Assembly: GCF_020329485.1 (NCBI RefSeq) | Contig: NZ_JAGKJI010000019.1 | Location: 59,949 to 123,948, forward strand | DNA length: 64,000 nt | Direction: 5' to 3' | Source: Bradyrhizobium cenepequi | GTDB taxonomy: Bacteria; Pseudomonadota; Alphaproteobacteria; Rhizobiales; Xanthobacteraceae | Shown: piece after piece, positions 7,233-15,497 of the stretch | How the letters are laid out: each line of letters begins with the position of its first letter | Numbering within the stretch: position 1 is the stretch's first letter | Translations under genes and position numbers: made by a program | Notes under the pieces: model-generated | Database searches by the model: none | Seen by the model: only the letters and a program-made list of their open reading frames with translations | Told to the model about the DNA's origin: nothing

Positions 7233-8495
7233 TCAGCTCGCACGATCCAGCGCGATGACTTGAGCGGGCGCGTTGGTGGCGAAGTCGGCCCATGCCTGCA
7301 GGACGGCGCGCCGCTTCTTCAACGCCTCGCCGTGCTTGTAGGCTTTCTCGGCGTCGTCGCCGGTGATGTGGTGCATGCAGTGCTCGACGATCTCTTCCTC
7401 GTAATCGGTCTCGTCCTGTGCCCAGGTGCGGAACGTGCCGCGCAGGCCGTGCACGGTCAGCGTCGGATCGCCAGAGACCTCCTTGAGCTTTTTCAGCATG
7501 GTCATGTTGGACATCGGACCGCGCAGAGCGCGACCCGGGAATACGTCGTCGCTGATCCGGTTCTCATAGAGCTTGCGCAAGATCGCGACCGCCTGCCGGG
7601 GCAACGGCGTCTTCTTGTCGTACTCGTTCTTGGTGCCTTCACCGCCGTCGGTCTCGCCAAGCAAGATGCCGATGGTGCTCACATCCCACAGCCCGCGATC
7701 GAGATCGAGTTGCGGCCACTGCATGTTGAGGATTTCGGCGGTGCGCGCCACTGTCAGAATGGCGATCTCAAGGGCGCGAGCCGAGAGATCGGGGCTGGTG
7801 GCGAGCGTCTGCATAAACGCGGGCAGATCGCGATAGGCGATCGGCTTGTGCGGGCCGCGCACCTTGCCGCGCTTCGGCGCCTTGCCCATCCTGGGCCGCA
7901 GCCGGGTCTGGTAATCCGCCGGGTTGTCCTTGCGATGGTTGTCGCCGATCGCACAGTCGAAGATCAGCTTGAGGCGCTGGCGGATGTCTCGGGCGTTTTC
8001 GACCTGATGGCGGATCGGATCGAGCACCAGCTTGATGATGTGGTCGGTGGTGATCTCGTCGAGCCGCATCTTGCGCAGCGGCGCGCACAAGACCTCGATC
8101 TGGCGCTTGAGCTTGTTGCGCGACGATTTGTGTTTCAGGCTCTTCTGGTAGGTCTCGCGCCACGCGGTGGCATAGGGGCCGAACAGCGGGCAGGCGGCGG
8201 CGCGGCGCTGGTCGTCGCGATGCTCCCTGGGGTCGGTCTTGTTGTGACCGGCAAGCAGGCGGCGGGCGTCGATGGCGCCGTCCTTGGCCTTGGCGAAGCT
8301 GACGAGCTTGGCCGAGCCGAGCCCCATGCTCTTCTTGAGCTTGGTGTACTGGTACTTGAACAGCCAACGGCGTCCCCCGGAGGGGGCGACGATCAGATAG
8401 AGCCCATTGCCGCAGGCGTATTCGCCAGCGGGGACGGTCAGATAGTTCTTGCTGGTGATGGTGATCTTTTTGTTCGGCTCGGTTCGCAGCGGCAT
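7233..8495 (-). CDS. int: P4-type tyrosine integrase of island 1
   Basis: This 420-aa site-specific recombinase has the P4/DUF4102-type N-terminal arm-binding domain (about residues 15-85), a core-binding domain (about 100-215) and a catalytic domain. Catalytic residues visible are Arg251 (TVARTAEI), His349 and Arg352 (VHGLRGTFRTW), a His near 375-376 and Tyr386 (KAYKHGE). The length is typical. It starts 239 bp from the att copy at 8734 and faces away from it, with its 3' end next to the excisionase-like gene. It presumably inserted island 1 at the tRNA-Arg gene. Confidence 0.92.
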   Translation of the reverse strand: MPLRTEPNKKITITSKNYLTVPAGEYACGNGLYLIVAPSGGRRWLFKYQYTKLKKSMGLGSAKLVSFAKAKDGAIDARRLLAGHNKTDPREHRDDQRRAAACPLFGPYATAWRETYQKSLKHKSSRNKLKRQIEVLCAPLRKMRLDEITTDHIIKLVLDPIRHQVENARDIRQRLKLIFDCAIGDNHRKDNPADYQTRLRPRMGKAPKRGKVRGPHKPIAYRDLPAFMQTLATSPDLSARALEIAILTVARTAEILNMQWPQLDLDRGLWDVSTIGILLGETDGGEGTKNEYDKKTPLPRQAVAILRKLYENRISDDVFPGRALRGPMSNMTMLKKLKEVSGDPTLTVHGLRGTFRTWAQDETDYEEEIVEHCMHHITGDDAEKAYKHGEALKKRRAVLQAWADFATNAPAQVIALDRAS

Positions 8496-8733
8496 GGGCG
8501 TTTCTAACTCGCGTCCCTCGATCGGAACCGCGCGGAATGGCGCGGTCTCCCCAAAGAGAGCTTCTAACTCAAATCGAGTGGTAGTTGAAGAGGGGGTTTG
8601 GCAGAAACAGGCCCGCGACGGCGGGCGACCGCCAGCGCGCCCCGGCGATCAAGGAAGTGCCTGTGAGACAAGGACTTCTTGCGCTTCGTCGGGATGGCGG
8701 GCGATGGCGGGCGAAGGGCGGTGAAGGGGGCTG

Positions 8734-8782
8734 TGGCGCGCTCGGAGAGATTCGAACTCCCGGCCCTCGGAATCGAAATCCG
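8734..8782. repeat. att repeat: copy of tRNA-Arg 3' half (junction between the islands)
   Basis: These 49 bases are identical to 27189-27237, the 3' CCA end up to the anticodon stem of tRNA-Arg(TCG). The 5' half of the tRNA is absent here. The site therefore marks the junction between island 1 and island 2 and should serve as att core for both recombinases. Confidence 0.92.
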
Positions 8783-9026
8783 CTCAGCACCTCAACAAAA
8801 TCAACGGCCGTTCTGAATTTTCCCGGTCCGTTCACCCATTGAAGACACGAAAGAATTTCGACCGTTCAGAATGTGAGGGGCCCAATTTTTTTCTTGGGGC
8901 CACAACCGCTTTGCGCGTGCCAAGCCATAGGTTGGAACGAAAAAGACGGGCACCCAAGCCGCCTGAAGCACGATCGGCCATTTTCTGCCGAGTGCCATCC
9001 GAAACCCCTTAGAGGGGAATCTCACC
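8783..9026. promoter_or_regulatory. Leader of the replication operon of island 2
   Basis: No gene is seen in these 244 bases. They contain an 18-bp word (8917-8934) that recurs at 11640-11657, upstream of another gene of the same island. The promoter of the 9027 gene should lie here. Confidence 0.45.
8917..8934 (+). repeat. 18-bp direct repeat, copy 1
   Basis: GTGCCAAGCCATAGGTTG occurs here, 93 bp upstream of the TTG start at 9027, and again at 11640-11657, 58 bp upstream of the 11715 gene. Placement before two operons suggests a regulator-binding site or promoter element of island 2. Confidence 0.6.
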
Positions 9027-9281
9027 TTGCGAATCCTATCAATCCGCCCGTCGCCGTCGGGCTCGACAACGCTTGCGCGTTTTGACCTCGAACTGAACGA
9101 CCATTTGCGCCTCTACAACCTGGCTCTTCGCCAGCGAGGCGACGAGCCAGCGCACGTTATCGCGCCGAACGCCTTCCAAGAACGCACAGCCGGCTTCAGC
9201 GCTTCATTCAACAAGGCGCTGGCCGAACTCGCCCTCAAGTCCCTTCTGGAGCTCAAGACCGATGCACGCACTAGCCACTAA
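9027..9281 (+). CDS. Hypothetical phage protein upstream of the primase
   Basis: This 84-aa protein starts at TTG 9027, 9 bases after an AGAGGGG Shine-Dalgarno. It contains ARFDLELNDHLRLYNLALRQRGDEPAHVIAPNAF, a pattern I associate with small uncharacterised proteins beside replication genes in rhizobial phages. Its end overlaps the primase start by 20 bp, so the two are probably co-translated. No function can be assigned. Confidence 0.65.
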   Translation: MRILSIRPSPSGSTTLARFDLELNDHLRLYNLALRQRGDEPAHVIAPNAFQERTAGFSASFNKALAELALKSLLELKTDARTSH

Positions 9282-11365
9282 GAGCACTGCTCAGACCGAT
9301 CCCATCCGCGCCCATGTCGAGATGCTCCACGGCCTTGCCAAGAGCGTCGACGGCTTGTTTGTTGTGTCGGCCTTCAACGTTGCAGACAGCGGCGGCGACG
9401 GCGTTATCACGCATCATAGGGTAGGCGACGTCGACCACATGGTCGAGGCCATAGCAGCACACCAGGGGACGACCGGCACCAACGTCTATGTTGGTCTCCA
9501 GATTATGCGCAAAACTCTTGGGCGTGGCGAGCGCGGCGGAAGGGACGATGTTGTAGCCATGCTCGGCCTTGTTGCCGACATGGACGCAGACACGGGCAAG
9601 GTCGGCGAACTGCCATTCGAGCCGAGCTACGTTATCGAAACCAGCCCGGGCAACCAGCAACCTGCGTGGCTGTTCGACAGGCCGCTAACTGTGGCCGAGG
9701 CCGCGCCGTTGGCAGCTGCTCTGCAGCGTGCAACATCTTCAGACAGCGGCACCAAAGACATTGCTCACGTATGGCGCATTCCGGGCACCAAGAACTGGCC
9801 CAACGCTGCGAAGCTGAAACGCGGACGCTCGCCAGATCCAGCGTCGGTGCGATATCTGCAAGAATGGCGCGGTGACCTGATCACCGTTGACGACTTCCTC
9901 GCGGCGCTGGCGCCGTGGGCTGCTGCACCCGAGACCGAGGCCAAACCCGTTGAGCTTGGCGAGTTGCCCGACGTCGGCGGCATTGCTGTGTCCCGGAAAG
10001 CGGCGGATCTACTTGCGGCCGATGATGTTGGAGATAGATCCAAGCATGCGAACCGGGTTGTCGAACAGCTGGAGTTTGACGGCCACAGTGCGGAAGCAGC
10101 GGCGGCGTTGTTCTTGTCGGCCACCGGCAACTGGCTGGCGCGCTATAAGACCGAGAGTGCAGCGCGCAGGGACTTCACAAGGCTATGGGGTAAGGAAGTC
10201 GCACGGCGGGATGAGAAGCGCGACCAGGGCGCGAAGCTGACGGCGGTGTTGGTGCCACCCAAGGCGGCGAACGACAACGTTCCCGACGCTAAACCCAAAG
10301 AGCGTTTCACCCTCACCTGGTTCGGCGACATCGAGGAGGGTAAGCCGAAAAACTGGACCATCAAGGGTGTCTTGGGGGACGGCGAGATGACCACCGTTTC
10401 GGGCCTTCCGGGCACGGGTAAGTCGGTGATCACGGGCGACGGCTGTTTCCACGTCGCAGCCCGGCATGGAGTGGTTTGGACGCCGCGTCATGCCAGGTAT
10501 GGTCGTCTACGTTGCGGCAGAGCGGCGAACGTTGACAGAGCGGCGAATGCTGGCGCTGCGTAAGCACTATGGCGTTTATGATGTGCCCCTAGTGGTTATC
10601 AGCGGTCGTCTGGACATGACGTCATCTCTCGCCGACGCCAAGGCCCTTGCGGACGTCATTGCGAAGGCGTCGAAAGAATGCGGCCAACGCTGTGTTTGGA
10701 TTGTCCTGGATACCTTAACGCGCGTGTTCGGCCCGGGTGACCAGAATGCGTCGAAGGACATGTCCAAGTTCATCGCGGCATGCGATGAGTTAATCACACT
10801 AACAGGCGCTCACTTGACGGTTGTCCACCACACGGCCTGGAGCGGTGAGCGCGGCAAAGGTGCCATTGATCTTGATGGAGCGGTCGATGCCAGTTTCCTC
10901 GTCTCAAAGAACGCCGGCACTTATACCTTGAAGTGCGATGGTGCCAACGATGGCGAGGAGGGCACTATTGCGACGTTCACGATGCAGTCTGTTGAGATCG
11001 CCAGGGACGAGGATGGTGAGCCAACCACCGCGCCTGTCGTTGTGGCGGGCGAGAGCGGTGCGACCAAGTTGGCGAAGGGACACGAGGCGCAGAACGTCCT
11101 GGCGACGCTTCAGCGGGCCATCTCGGATGATGGTGTTGAGCCAGACGGGGCCAGCTTTCCCGATAACATCCTCGTTGTGACAGAGAAGCAATGGCGCCAA
11201 GCCTATTACGAGACGCAACCATCCGTCGCACAGGAAACCCTCAAGAAGCGATTCATGCGAGCTAAGAAGTCCCTCATCGAGAAGGGTACCGTTGGCTCGG
11301 TTGGAATGTGGGTTTGGCCCAATGATGAAAACGGGACATGTCCCGGGACAGGGACAATTCAATGA
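9262..11365 (+). pseudogene. RepB-like primase / RepA-like helicase, frameshifted
   Basis: Two overlapping frames make one replication protein of about 700 aa. The first (9262-10563) has a RepB-type primase domain (about residues 30-230: LVADMDAD, YVIETSPGNQQPAW, VWRIPGTKNW) and the Walker A of a RecA-like helicase (SGLPGTGKS, about 10394-10420). The frame then fails near 10463-10475. The second frame (10466-11365) continues the same domain (WFGRRVMPGMVVYVAAER, WIVLDTLTRVFGPGD, THLTVVHHTAW-like segment). Reading needs a +1 shift. It may be a real mutation, an assembly error or, less likely, programmed shifting; no classical slippery heptamer is obvious. Each part is otherwise intact, so decay would be recent. 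Confidence 0.8.
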
Positions 11366-11434
11366 TGTCCCCGACATCTGAAACGGGACAGGGACACACA
11401 CCCTTTAGGGTGTGTCCCGATGTCCCGGTGTCCC
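11333..11434. other. Iteron-like GGGACA array, candidate origin of island 2
   Basis: Five GGGACA (11333, 11345, 11351, 11385, 11391) and five TGTCCC (11339, 11366, 11413, 11421, 11429) lie within 102 bp, overlapping the last codons of the replication gene. An imperfect hairpin is centred at about 11403. A 40-bp AT-rich tract follows at 11571-11611. Dense repeats beside a rep gene plus an AT-rich stretch is the standard iteron origin layout. Confidence 0.6.
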
Positions 11435-11475
11435 GAAAAAAAGTCTAGAGCCTTTCGTCTTAGTCACCGGCCGCC
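11434..11475 (+). repeat. About 42-bp repeat, copy 1 (possible packaging or cos-like site)
   Basis: The stretch CGAAAAAAAGTCT followed by GCCTTTCGTCTTA, ACCGGC and a CCCCC run recurs with few changes at 15498-15540, just upstream of the small terminase gene. This copy follows the GGGACA array. A shared terminase-recognition or cos-like role is inferred from the position of copy 2. Confidence 0.55.
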
Positions 11476-11570
11476 CCCTCGCGAACGCGACGCCGCAGGT
11501 ATTCAAGATGTAGCAAGCGGGTGGCCAAAAAGTCGAGACCGATCCCACTTCCGGAGACCAGTCGCCTCCT

Positions 11571-11611
11571 TACGTATAAATTTTTTGATTTCGTTTGATT
11601 TTTTATCAAAC
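11571..11611. other. AT-rich tract with inverted repeat, possible unwinding element
   Basis: About 40 bases of mostly A and T in an otherwise GC-rich region include the perfect inverted repeat GTTTGAT / ATCAAAC (11593-11599, 11605-11611) around five T residues. With the nearby GGGACA array it could be a DNA-unwinding element; as RNA it would form a weak hairpin. Confidence 0.45.
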
Positions 11612-11639
11612 GGGGCCGCACCAACCAACACACTTAGCG

Positions 11640-11657
11640 GTGCCAAGCCATAGGTTG
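11640..11657 (+). repeat. 18-bp direct repeat, copy 2
   Basis: GTGCCAAGCCATAGGTTG, identical to 8917-8934, lies 58 bp upstream of the ATG at 11715. Confidence 0.6.
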
Positions 11658-11714
11658 ACCACAGAGCCGCACAAGCGGCCGGATGACAGCACACCACGTC
11701 ACGAGAGATAATCC

Positions 11715-12497
11715 ATGAAACACGCCAACGACAACCAGCCGCGTAGCCCAGCAGAGCACCGCGCCTTCGTCGAAGCCCAGCGCGCCAGCCAGGATGCCAC
11801 GAGAGAGGTCCGAAACCGCAGTCAAAGCCGGCCAACACTCGCCCGGCTGAAGCGCGCTGATGCCTGGCGAGAGATACAGGCTTTGGAGCGCTTCGCCGAG
11901 GACGAGGGCATTTCCGCGCCTGAGGGCATGCTACACGCCGCCAACGACAATGCGCCTGTGGATGACGCTGGACGCGCTGAGATCAGCCGCGTCGACTCCA
12001 GGCTTGATGAGGAAAATCCGACAGCAGAGGAGATGGCCGCCGCAGCGTGGGCCGATGAAAAGGATCGAAAGGAAGGCCGGCCTGAATTGGCAAACCGGAT
12101 CCAATTCGACGCCAAGGGTAGGATCGTCGCTGTGAAGGTGCGCGGCCGGTATCGGAGTTTGGTGGAAGCCTTCAGCGAGCCCCGAGGGCCGGCCGCTGAC
12201 AATAATCCCAGGGTTAGCATGGGCGCGGGATATTCCATGCCCGACGAGCTGCCGGACGCCCAAGACGACGCCGCCAGGAGGATTGACCACATGGCCATGA
12301 AGCGCAGGCTCGGCCGCGAGGTTTGCCGCGTATTAGAGTTGGCGCTTGGCGACTTGACGGCAGAAGAGATTGGCACGGAGCTGGGCTTAAAGGACAAGAC
12401 TGCTGAGCGCATGGCGGTAAGGCTCATTGATGGCGCAATCGTCAAACTGATTGCTGCGTATGCAGCGCGTGATGCTGCGGATCGGGAGGCGGCTTAG
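11715..12497 (+). CDS. Hypothetical protein with C-terminal sigma-r4-like HTH
   Basis: This 260-aa protein begins MKHANDNQPRSPAEH. The middle is acidic and probably disordered. The last 65 residues (about 195-255: MKRRLGREVCRVLELALGDLTAEEIGTELGLKDKTAERMAVRLIDGAI) form a helix-turn-helix resembling sigma-70 region 4 or LuxR-type domains. Family unknown to me. It is the first gene after the putative origin and may be a late-gene activator of island 2. An 18-bp repeat shared with the replication operon leader lies 58 bp upstream, and an intrinsic terminator follows at 12672. Confidence 0.65.
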   Translation: MKHANDNQPRSPAEHRAFVEAQRASQDATREVRNRSQSRPTLARLKRADAWREIQALERFAEDEGISAPEGMLHAANDNAPVDDAGRAEISRVDSRLDEENPTAEEMAAAAWADEKDRKEGRPELANRIQFDAKGRIVAVKVRGRYRSLVEAFSEPRGPAADNNPRVSMGAGYSMPDELPDAQDDAARRIDHMAMKRRLGREVCRVLELALGDLTAEEIGTELGLKDKTAERMAVRLIDGAIVKLIAAYAARDAADREAA

Positions 12498-12671
12498 CTG
12501 TCGCCGCCTGTGGTGCGTTTAAATCGCTGGCGCTCTTTGTAGCCTATACCAGTGAGCGCACCACCAGGGCGCGGCAACGGCCTCTGGGCCGCAGTCCCTC
12601 GATTGACGCTCATTCCGCTTTAGCCTTTACCGGCAGTTTTTCTGCCCGTCGACGTGACGTGCACCAAACTA

Positions 12672-12699
12672 GCGCCGGTTCAATCCCGGCGCCCTTTTT
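12672..12699 (+). terminator. Intrinsic terminator (tRNA T-arm-like hairpin)
   Basis: A 7-bp GC-only stem (GCGCCGG / CCGGCGC) with loop TTCAATC is followed by C and five T residues. The loop resembles a tRNA T loop but no acceptor or anticodon arm surrounds it. It fits as the end of the 11715 transcript. Confidence 0.65.
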
Positions 12700-12765
12700 C
12701 CGACGACCGCGGATGTACCGGCGTTGGGTCATTTAGCTCAATCAAACTAGTTTCTGGAAACCGAA

Positions 12766-13290
12766 ATGCGAAAATCGGACGCATGCGCCAGCGTCGCGCG
12801 GCGGCTTGGCCTGTCGCTAAGCCGCGTTGAGGCGTTGGTGCAACGCGCCAGCGAGGCAGGCTTGTTGCCTATGGCTCGCGGATCCGACCGGCCGGATCTT
12901 GGCAGCCTCGAATTGTCGCGTTTGTTTTTGGCTGCCGTTGCAGATCGTGGCCTAGGCAACGCAGCCGCGACCGTACGGGAATTTGAATCCCTTCGCACCG
13001 ACAGCGGCATTGTGCTCGGTGACGTGTTGGATGGCATCATCTCGGGCCGCGTCGAGACTGCCAGCATCGTCCACCAAGCCTTGATCCTGCAGCTATCACC
13101 GGCGGGCGCCTCCATCGTGTCGGGCGGCCACCATCTCCATTTCGGTGCGCCGCATGCAGCGGGTGCAGCCAAGCAGATCGTGGTGCCGGGTGCACAGTTA
13201 GCCGCGATTGCATTGGAGTTTCGCGGAGTCATGCCCGACTCCGCGGACGAGATGACGGCCGTCGCTCGCCTAAGCGCGGCCCTTCACTAA
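12766..13290 (+). CDS. Hypothetical protein with N-terminal HTH-like segment
   Basis: This 174-aa protein begins MRKSDACASVARRLGLSLSRVEALVQRASEAGLLP, which has the spacing of a winged helix. The rest is a predicted alpha/beta region with a Gly/His stretch (SGGHHLHFGAPHAAGAA). The family is not recognised. It lies three genes before the capsid gene and is followed after 15 bp by another small gene, so it is probably part of the capsid operon and could be regulatory or DNA-packaging related. Confidence 0.6.
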   Translation: MRKSDACASVARRLGLSLSRVEALVQRASEAGLLPMARGSDRPDLGSLELSRLFLAAVADRGLGNAAATVREFESLRTDSGIVLGDVLDGIISGRVETASIVHQALILQLSPAGASIVSGGHHLHFGAPHAAGAAKQIVVPGAQLAAIALEFRGVMPDSADEMTAVARLSAALH

Positions 13291-13305
13291 TTGAGGAAAC
13301 ACCAC

Positions 13306-13662
13306 ATGAGAGAATTTGCTGATCGAGCCGCACTTGTCGCCATTGCGGAGCGGATTGTCCTCGAGGAGGCGCACCGCATTCCGGAGAGTCGATGGCGTCC
13401 ATCCGATGAGGACGGCCCTGACATTGTTGCGGCCGTCGCAGAGGCGCGTGAACGTCTTGCCGGCGAGCGACGCGCCATCGTGCTGCGAAAAATCGAGCAG
13501 GCGGTGAACTGTCGCAACCGTTGCGAAGCAAACAACCAGCCCATTCCAATGTGGGCGCGTAACTGGCTCGCGCCGCTGGATGCAATCCAGGGCGGTGGCA
13601 CTAACGACGAGACCGAAAATCTCGACGAAGCGCTTGCTCTGCTTTCGCAGGCAGTCGCGTAA
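13306..13662 (+). CDS. Hypothetical small protein upstream of capsid
   Basis: This 118-aa, mostly helical protein begins MREFADRAALVAIAERIVLEEAHRIPESRW. The ATG at 13306 follows a GAGG motif by about 9 bases. It contains a Cys pair separated by four residues (NCRNRCEANNQPIPMWARNWLAPLDAIQGG). No domain is recognised. It lies directly before the capsid gene, separated from it by a terminator-like hairpin. Confidence 0.6.
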   Translation: MREFADRAALVAIAERIVLEEAHRIPESRWRPSDEDGPDIVAAVAEARERLAGERRAIVLRKIEQAVNCRNRCEANNQPIPMWARNWLAPLDAIQGGGTNDETENLDEALALLSQAVA

Positions 13663-13682
13663 CGCGCTTCGGCGCAAACAAC

Positions 13683-13703
13683 GCCGCGTGGCGCGGCATT
13701 TTT
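13683..13703 (+). terminator. Terminator-like hairpin just before the capsid gene
   Basis: A 6-bp GC stem (GCCGCG / CGCGGC, loop TGG) is followed by A and five T residues. It ends 15 bases before the capsid start codon, so it would act as a partial terminator or attenuator between the small gene at 13306 and the capsid gene. Confidence 0.45.
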
Positions 13704-13717
13704 ATCGAGGAACTACA

Positions 13718-14836
13718 TTGAGTAATTTGAATACCCAGGTTGCAGAAGTAGCGGCGCTTATCAAGGAAATCCGCGAAGACCACGCTACGCGGATTGGTGA
13801 GTTGGAACGCCGCGCCGCGCGTGAGCCCGCGAACGACAATTACTCCAGCAATCATAGTGGCCCCTCGCTCGGCGAAATGGTTATCGCCTCCGATGAGGTA
13901 AAGCGTCTTTCTTCCGACTTCCGCGGCAAGGCCACTGTGAAGTTTACCGGCGATGAGGTCGCTGCCATCACTAGCGCGCCAGCCACGGTTGGGGCCAGTA
14001 CGTCCAACGGCACCAGCCTTGTACCGGCGCATCGTGTTGGCGATATCGTCACGCCGTACCAGCGCGAGCTTCGCGTCCGCGACTTGCTGAATAAGGCCCG
14101 CACCACCAGCAACAGCATTGAGTGGCCGCGCGAGACTGCTTTCGACAACCAGGCGAGGCCGGTGACCGAAGGGCAGGGCAAGCCCTACTCCAACTTGACG
14201 TTTGATTTGCGGTCGACGCCCGTCCGTACGATTGCCCATATGTTCAAGTGCTCGCGCCAGATTCTCGACGACGCTCCGGCGTTGGCTGGATACATCAACC
14301 GGCGCGGCGTTTACGGACTGCAGCAAAAGGAAGAAGCCCAGCTTCTCACCGGCAATGGCGTGGGCCAAAATCTTAATGGCATTGTGCCGCAGGCAGCCGC
14401 GTTTTCGCCGCAGTTTACGATTGCGCATGAGACGCCGATCGACCGTATTCTTGAGGCGATCAGTCAGGCCGAAGACTCGGAAATCCCTGTCAACGGCGTG
14501 GTGTTGAACAAGCGCGATTGGCGTCGCATCACGGGCGTGAAGGACGAGGAGGGCCGTTACATCAGCGGCCAGTCGCCGTTCGGCCTGACCGATCCGCGGC
14601 TATGGGGCGTGAATATCGTGGCCACGAATGCCCTTCCAGCCGGTGAATTCCTCGCTGGTGCGTTCCAGGATGGTGCCACGATCTTCGATCGCATGGACGT
14701 TGAGGTTCTCATCTCGACCGAGAACGATCGGGACTTTGAGATGAATCTCGTGAGCGTGAGAATTGAGTCTCGCTTGGCTTTAGCCACCTTCCGCCCGGAC
14801 GCCTTTGTCACCGGCGACCTCTACGCCGGCACCTAA
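13718..14836 (+). CDS. Phage major capsid protein, HK97 family
   Basis: This 372-aa protein has a charged helical N-terminal delta-like region (residues 1-35, NTQVAEVAALIKEIREDHATRIGELE) and an HK97-fold body. Landmarks are LVPAHRVGDIVTPYQRELRVRDLLNKARTTSNSIEWPRET, KPYSNLTFDLRSTPVRTIAHMFKCSRQILDDA and the C-terminal DFEMNLVSVRIESRLALATFRPDAFVTGDL. The start is TTG at 13718, 7 bases after a GAGG. It is unrelated in sequence to the capsid of island 1. No prohead protease or portal accompanies it, which is odd for an HK97-type head and suggests either loss or use of partner-phage proteins. Confidence 0.93.
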   Translation: MSNLNTQVAEVAALIKEIREDHATRIGELERRAAREPANDNYSSNHSGPSLGEMVIASDEVKRLSSDFRGKATVKFTGDEVAAITSAPATVGASTSNGTSLVPAHRVGDIVTPYQRELRVRDLLNKARTTSNSIEWPRETAFDNQARPVTEGQGKPYSNLTFDLRSTPVRTIAHMFKCSRQILDDAPALAGYINRRGVYGLQQKEEAQLLTGNGVGQNLNGIVPQAAAFSPQFTIAHETPIDRILEAISQAEDSEIPVNGVVLNKRDWRRITGVKDEEGRYISGQSPFGLTDPRLWGVNIVATNALPAGEFLAGAFQDGATIFDRMDVEVLISTENDRDFEMNLVSVRIESRLALATFRPDAFVTGDLYAGT

Positions 14837-15101
14837 CACCAGACAATCGCGCGAGCTTTGGCGGGATCGCGCGGTTGGCTCCGCCGGCTGACGTAGTTGG
14901 CGTCGAGCATTGGCGGCCGGGTGAGTAGGCACATCCGGCCGCCAACCAATTCGAGACAGCCGGCGGCGAATCCAACCGGCCCGCTCAATCGGAAAGATCG
15001 TGCGGGGGCCGCCGGCTCGTTAGGCATAGCGCGCACGATCAAGAGCACGGCGGCCAGGGTTGCAATACCTGGTCGCCAACCCCTCCCCACCGTGAGAAAC
15101 A

Positions 15102-15323
15102 ATGAACACAGGCACGCTGCGCAGCTGGTCTCATTTGACTGGTTATGGATTTCTAACGGTCGACGGCGATGAAGATGCGTCGATTTTCGTGCACGCATCC
15201 AAGCTGAGGCTGGCGGGTGTCGAGTTCCCCTCAGTAGGAATGCGGTTCACATTCGACGTTGCTGAGAACCCAGGGCGCAAGCCGTTTGCAACGAGACTGC
15301 GGGCAATCGATGATTCCTATTGA
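15102..15323 (+). CDS. Cold-shock domain protein
   Basis: This 73-aa protein is a single OB-fold cold-shock domain (GTLRSWSHLTGYGFLTVDGDEDASIFVHASKLRLAGVEFPSVGMRFTFDV). The RNP2-like motif reads IFVHAS, where CspA has VFVHFS. The RNP1 region is altered (YGFLTV, where CspA has KGFGFI), so nucleic-acid binding may differ. Such proteins bind single-stranded RNA or DNA and are known in phages. It overlaps the next small gene by 14 bp. Confidence 0.82.
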   Translation: MNTGTLRSWSHLTGYGFLTVDGDEDASIFVHASKLRLAGVEFPSVGMRFTFDVAENPGRKPFATRLRAIDDSY

Positions 15324-15486
15324 GCAGTTCGCTGCGGAGATCCAGTGCGGTCGCAAGTGGGTGCCGTGCACCGTTGTGGGCGTGGCTGGTGAAGACCAGT
15401 GCCCGTGGTTTGTCGTGATGTTCGAGGATAGCGACGGAATGACGACACTGCTGCGCGTCGACGAGGTGCGCCGCGTTCCGGGGTAG
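15310..15486 (+). CDS. Small hypothetical protein (58 aa)
   Basis: The frame MIPIEQFAAEIQCGRKWVPCTVVGVAGEDQCPWFVVMFEDSDGMTTLLRVDEVRRVPG reads like a compact beta-barrel of SH3 or Tudor type. Its ATG overlaps the end of the cold-shock gene, implying coupled translation. No family recognised. It is followed by the 42-bp repeat and the small terminase gene. Confidence 0.55.
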   Translation: MIPIEQFAAEIQCGRKWVPCTVVGVAGEDQCPWFVVMFEDSDGMTTLLRVDEVRRVPG

Positions 15487-15497
15487 GGCAACCCCTT

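Larger units (their letters stand above)
1..8782. mobile_element. Island 1: head-gene satellite-like prophage (left end outside window)
   Basis: This segment holds a VapE-type helicase, portal, protease-capsid fusion, gpW-like joiner, excisionase-like HTH and P4-type integrase. It ends at a 49-bp copy of the tRNA-Arg 3' end (8734-8782). Replication genes run on the minus strand and head genes on the plus strand from a shared control region near 2.55-2.66 kb. No tail, lysis or large terminase gene is seen in the visible 8.7 kb. The set matches what is known of capsid-forming phage-inducible islands, which make heads and borrow tails. A prophage reduced by deletion is the alternative. The left boundary is not visible. 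Confidence 0.72.

Noticed and set aside
12510..12765. Possible tRNA or tRNA-like RNA
   Set aside because: The hairpin at 12672 has a T-arm-like loop, but no acceptor, D or anticodon arms can be placed around it; it fits better as an intrinsic terminator.
14833..15198. Minus-strand frame between the capsid and cold-shock genes
   Set aside because: Although parts look protein-like, it has no Shine-Dalgarno, overlaps the cold-shock gene and lies against the operon direction.
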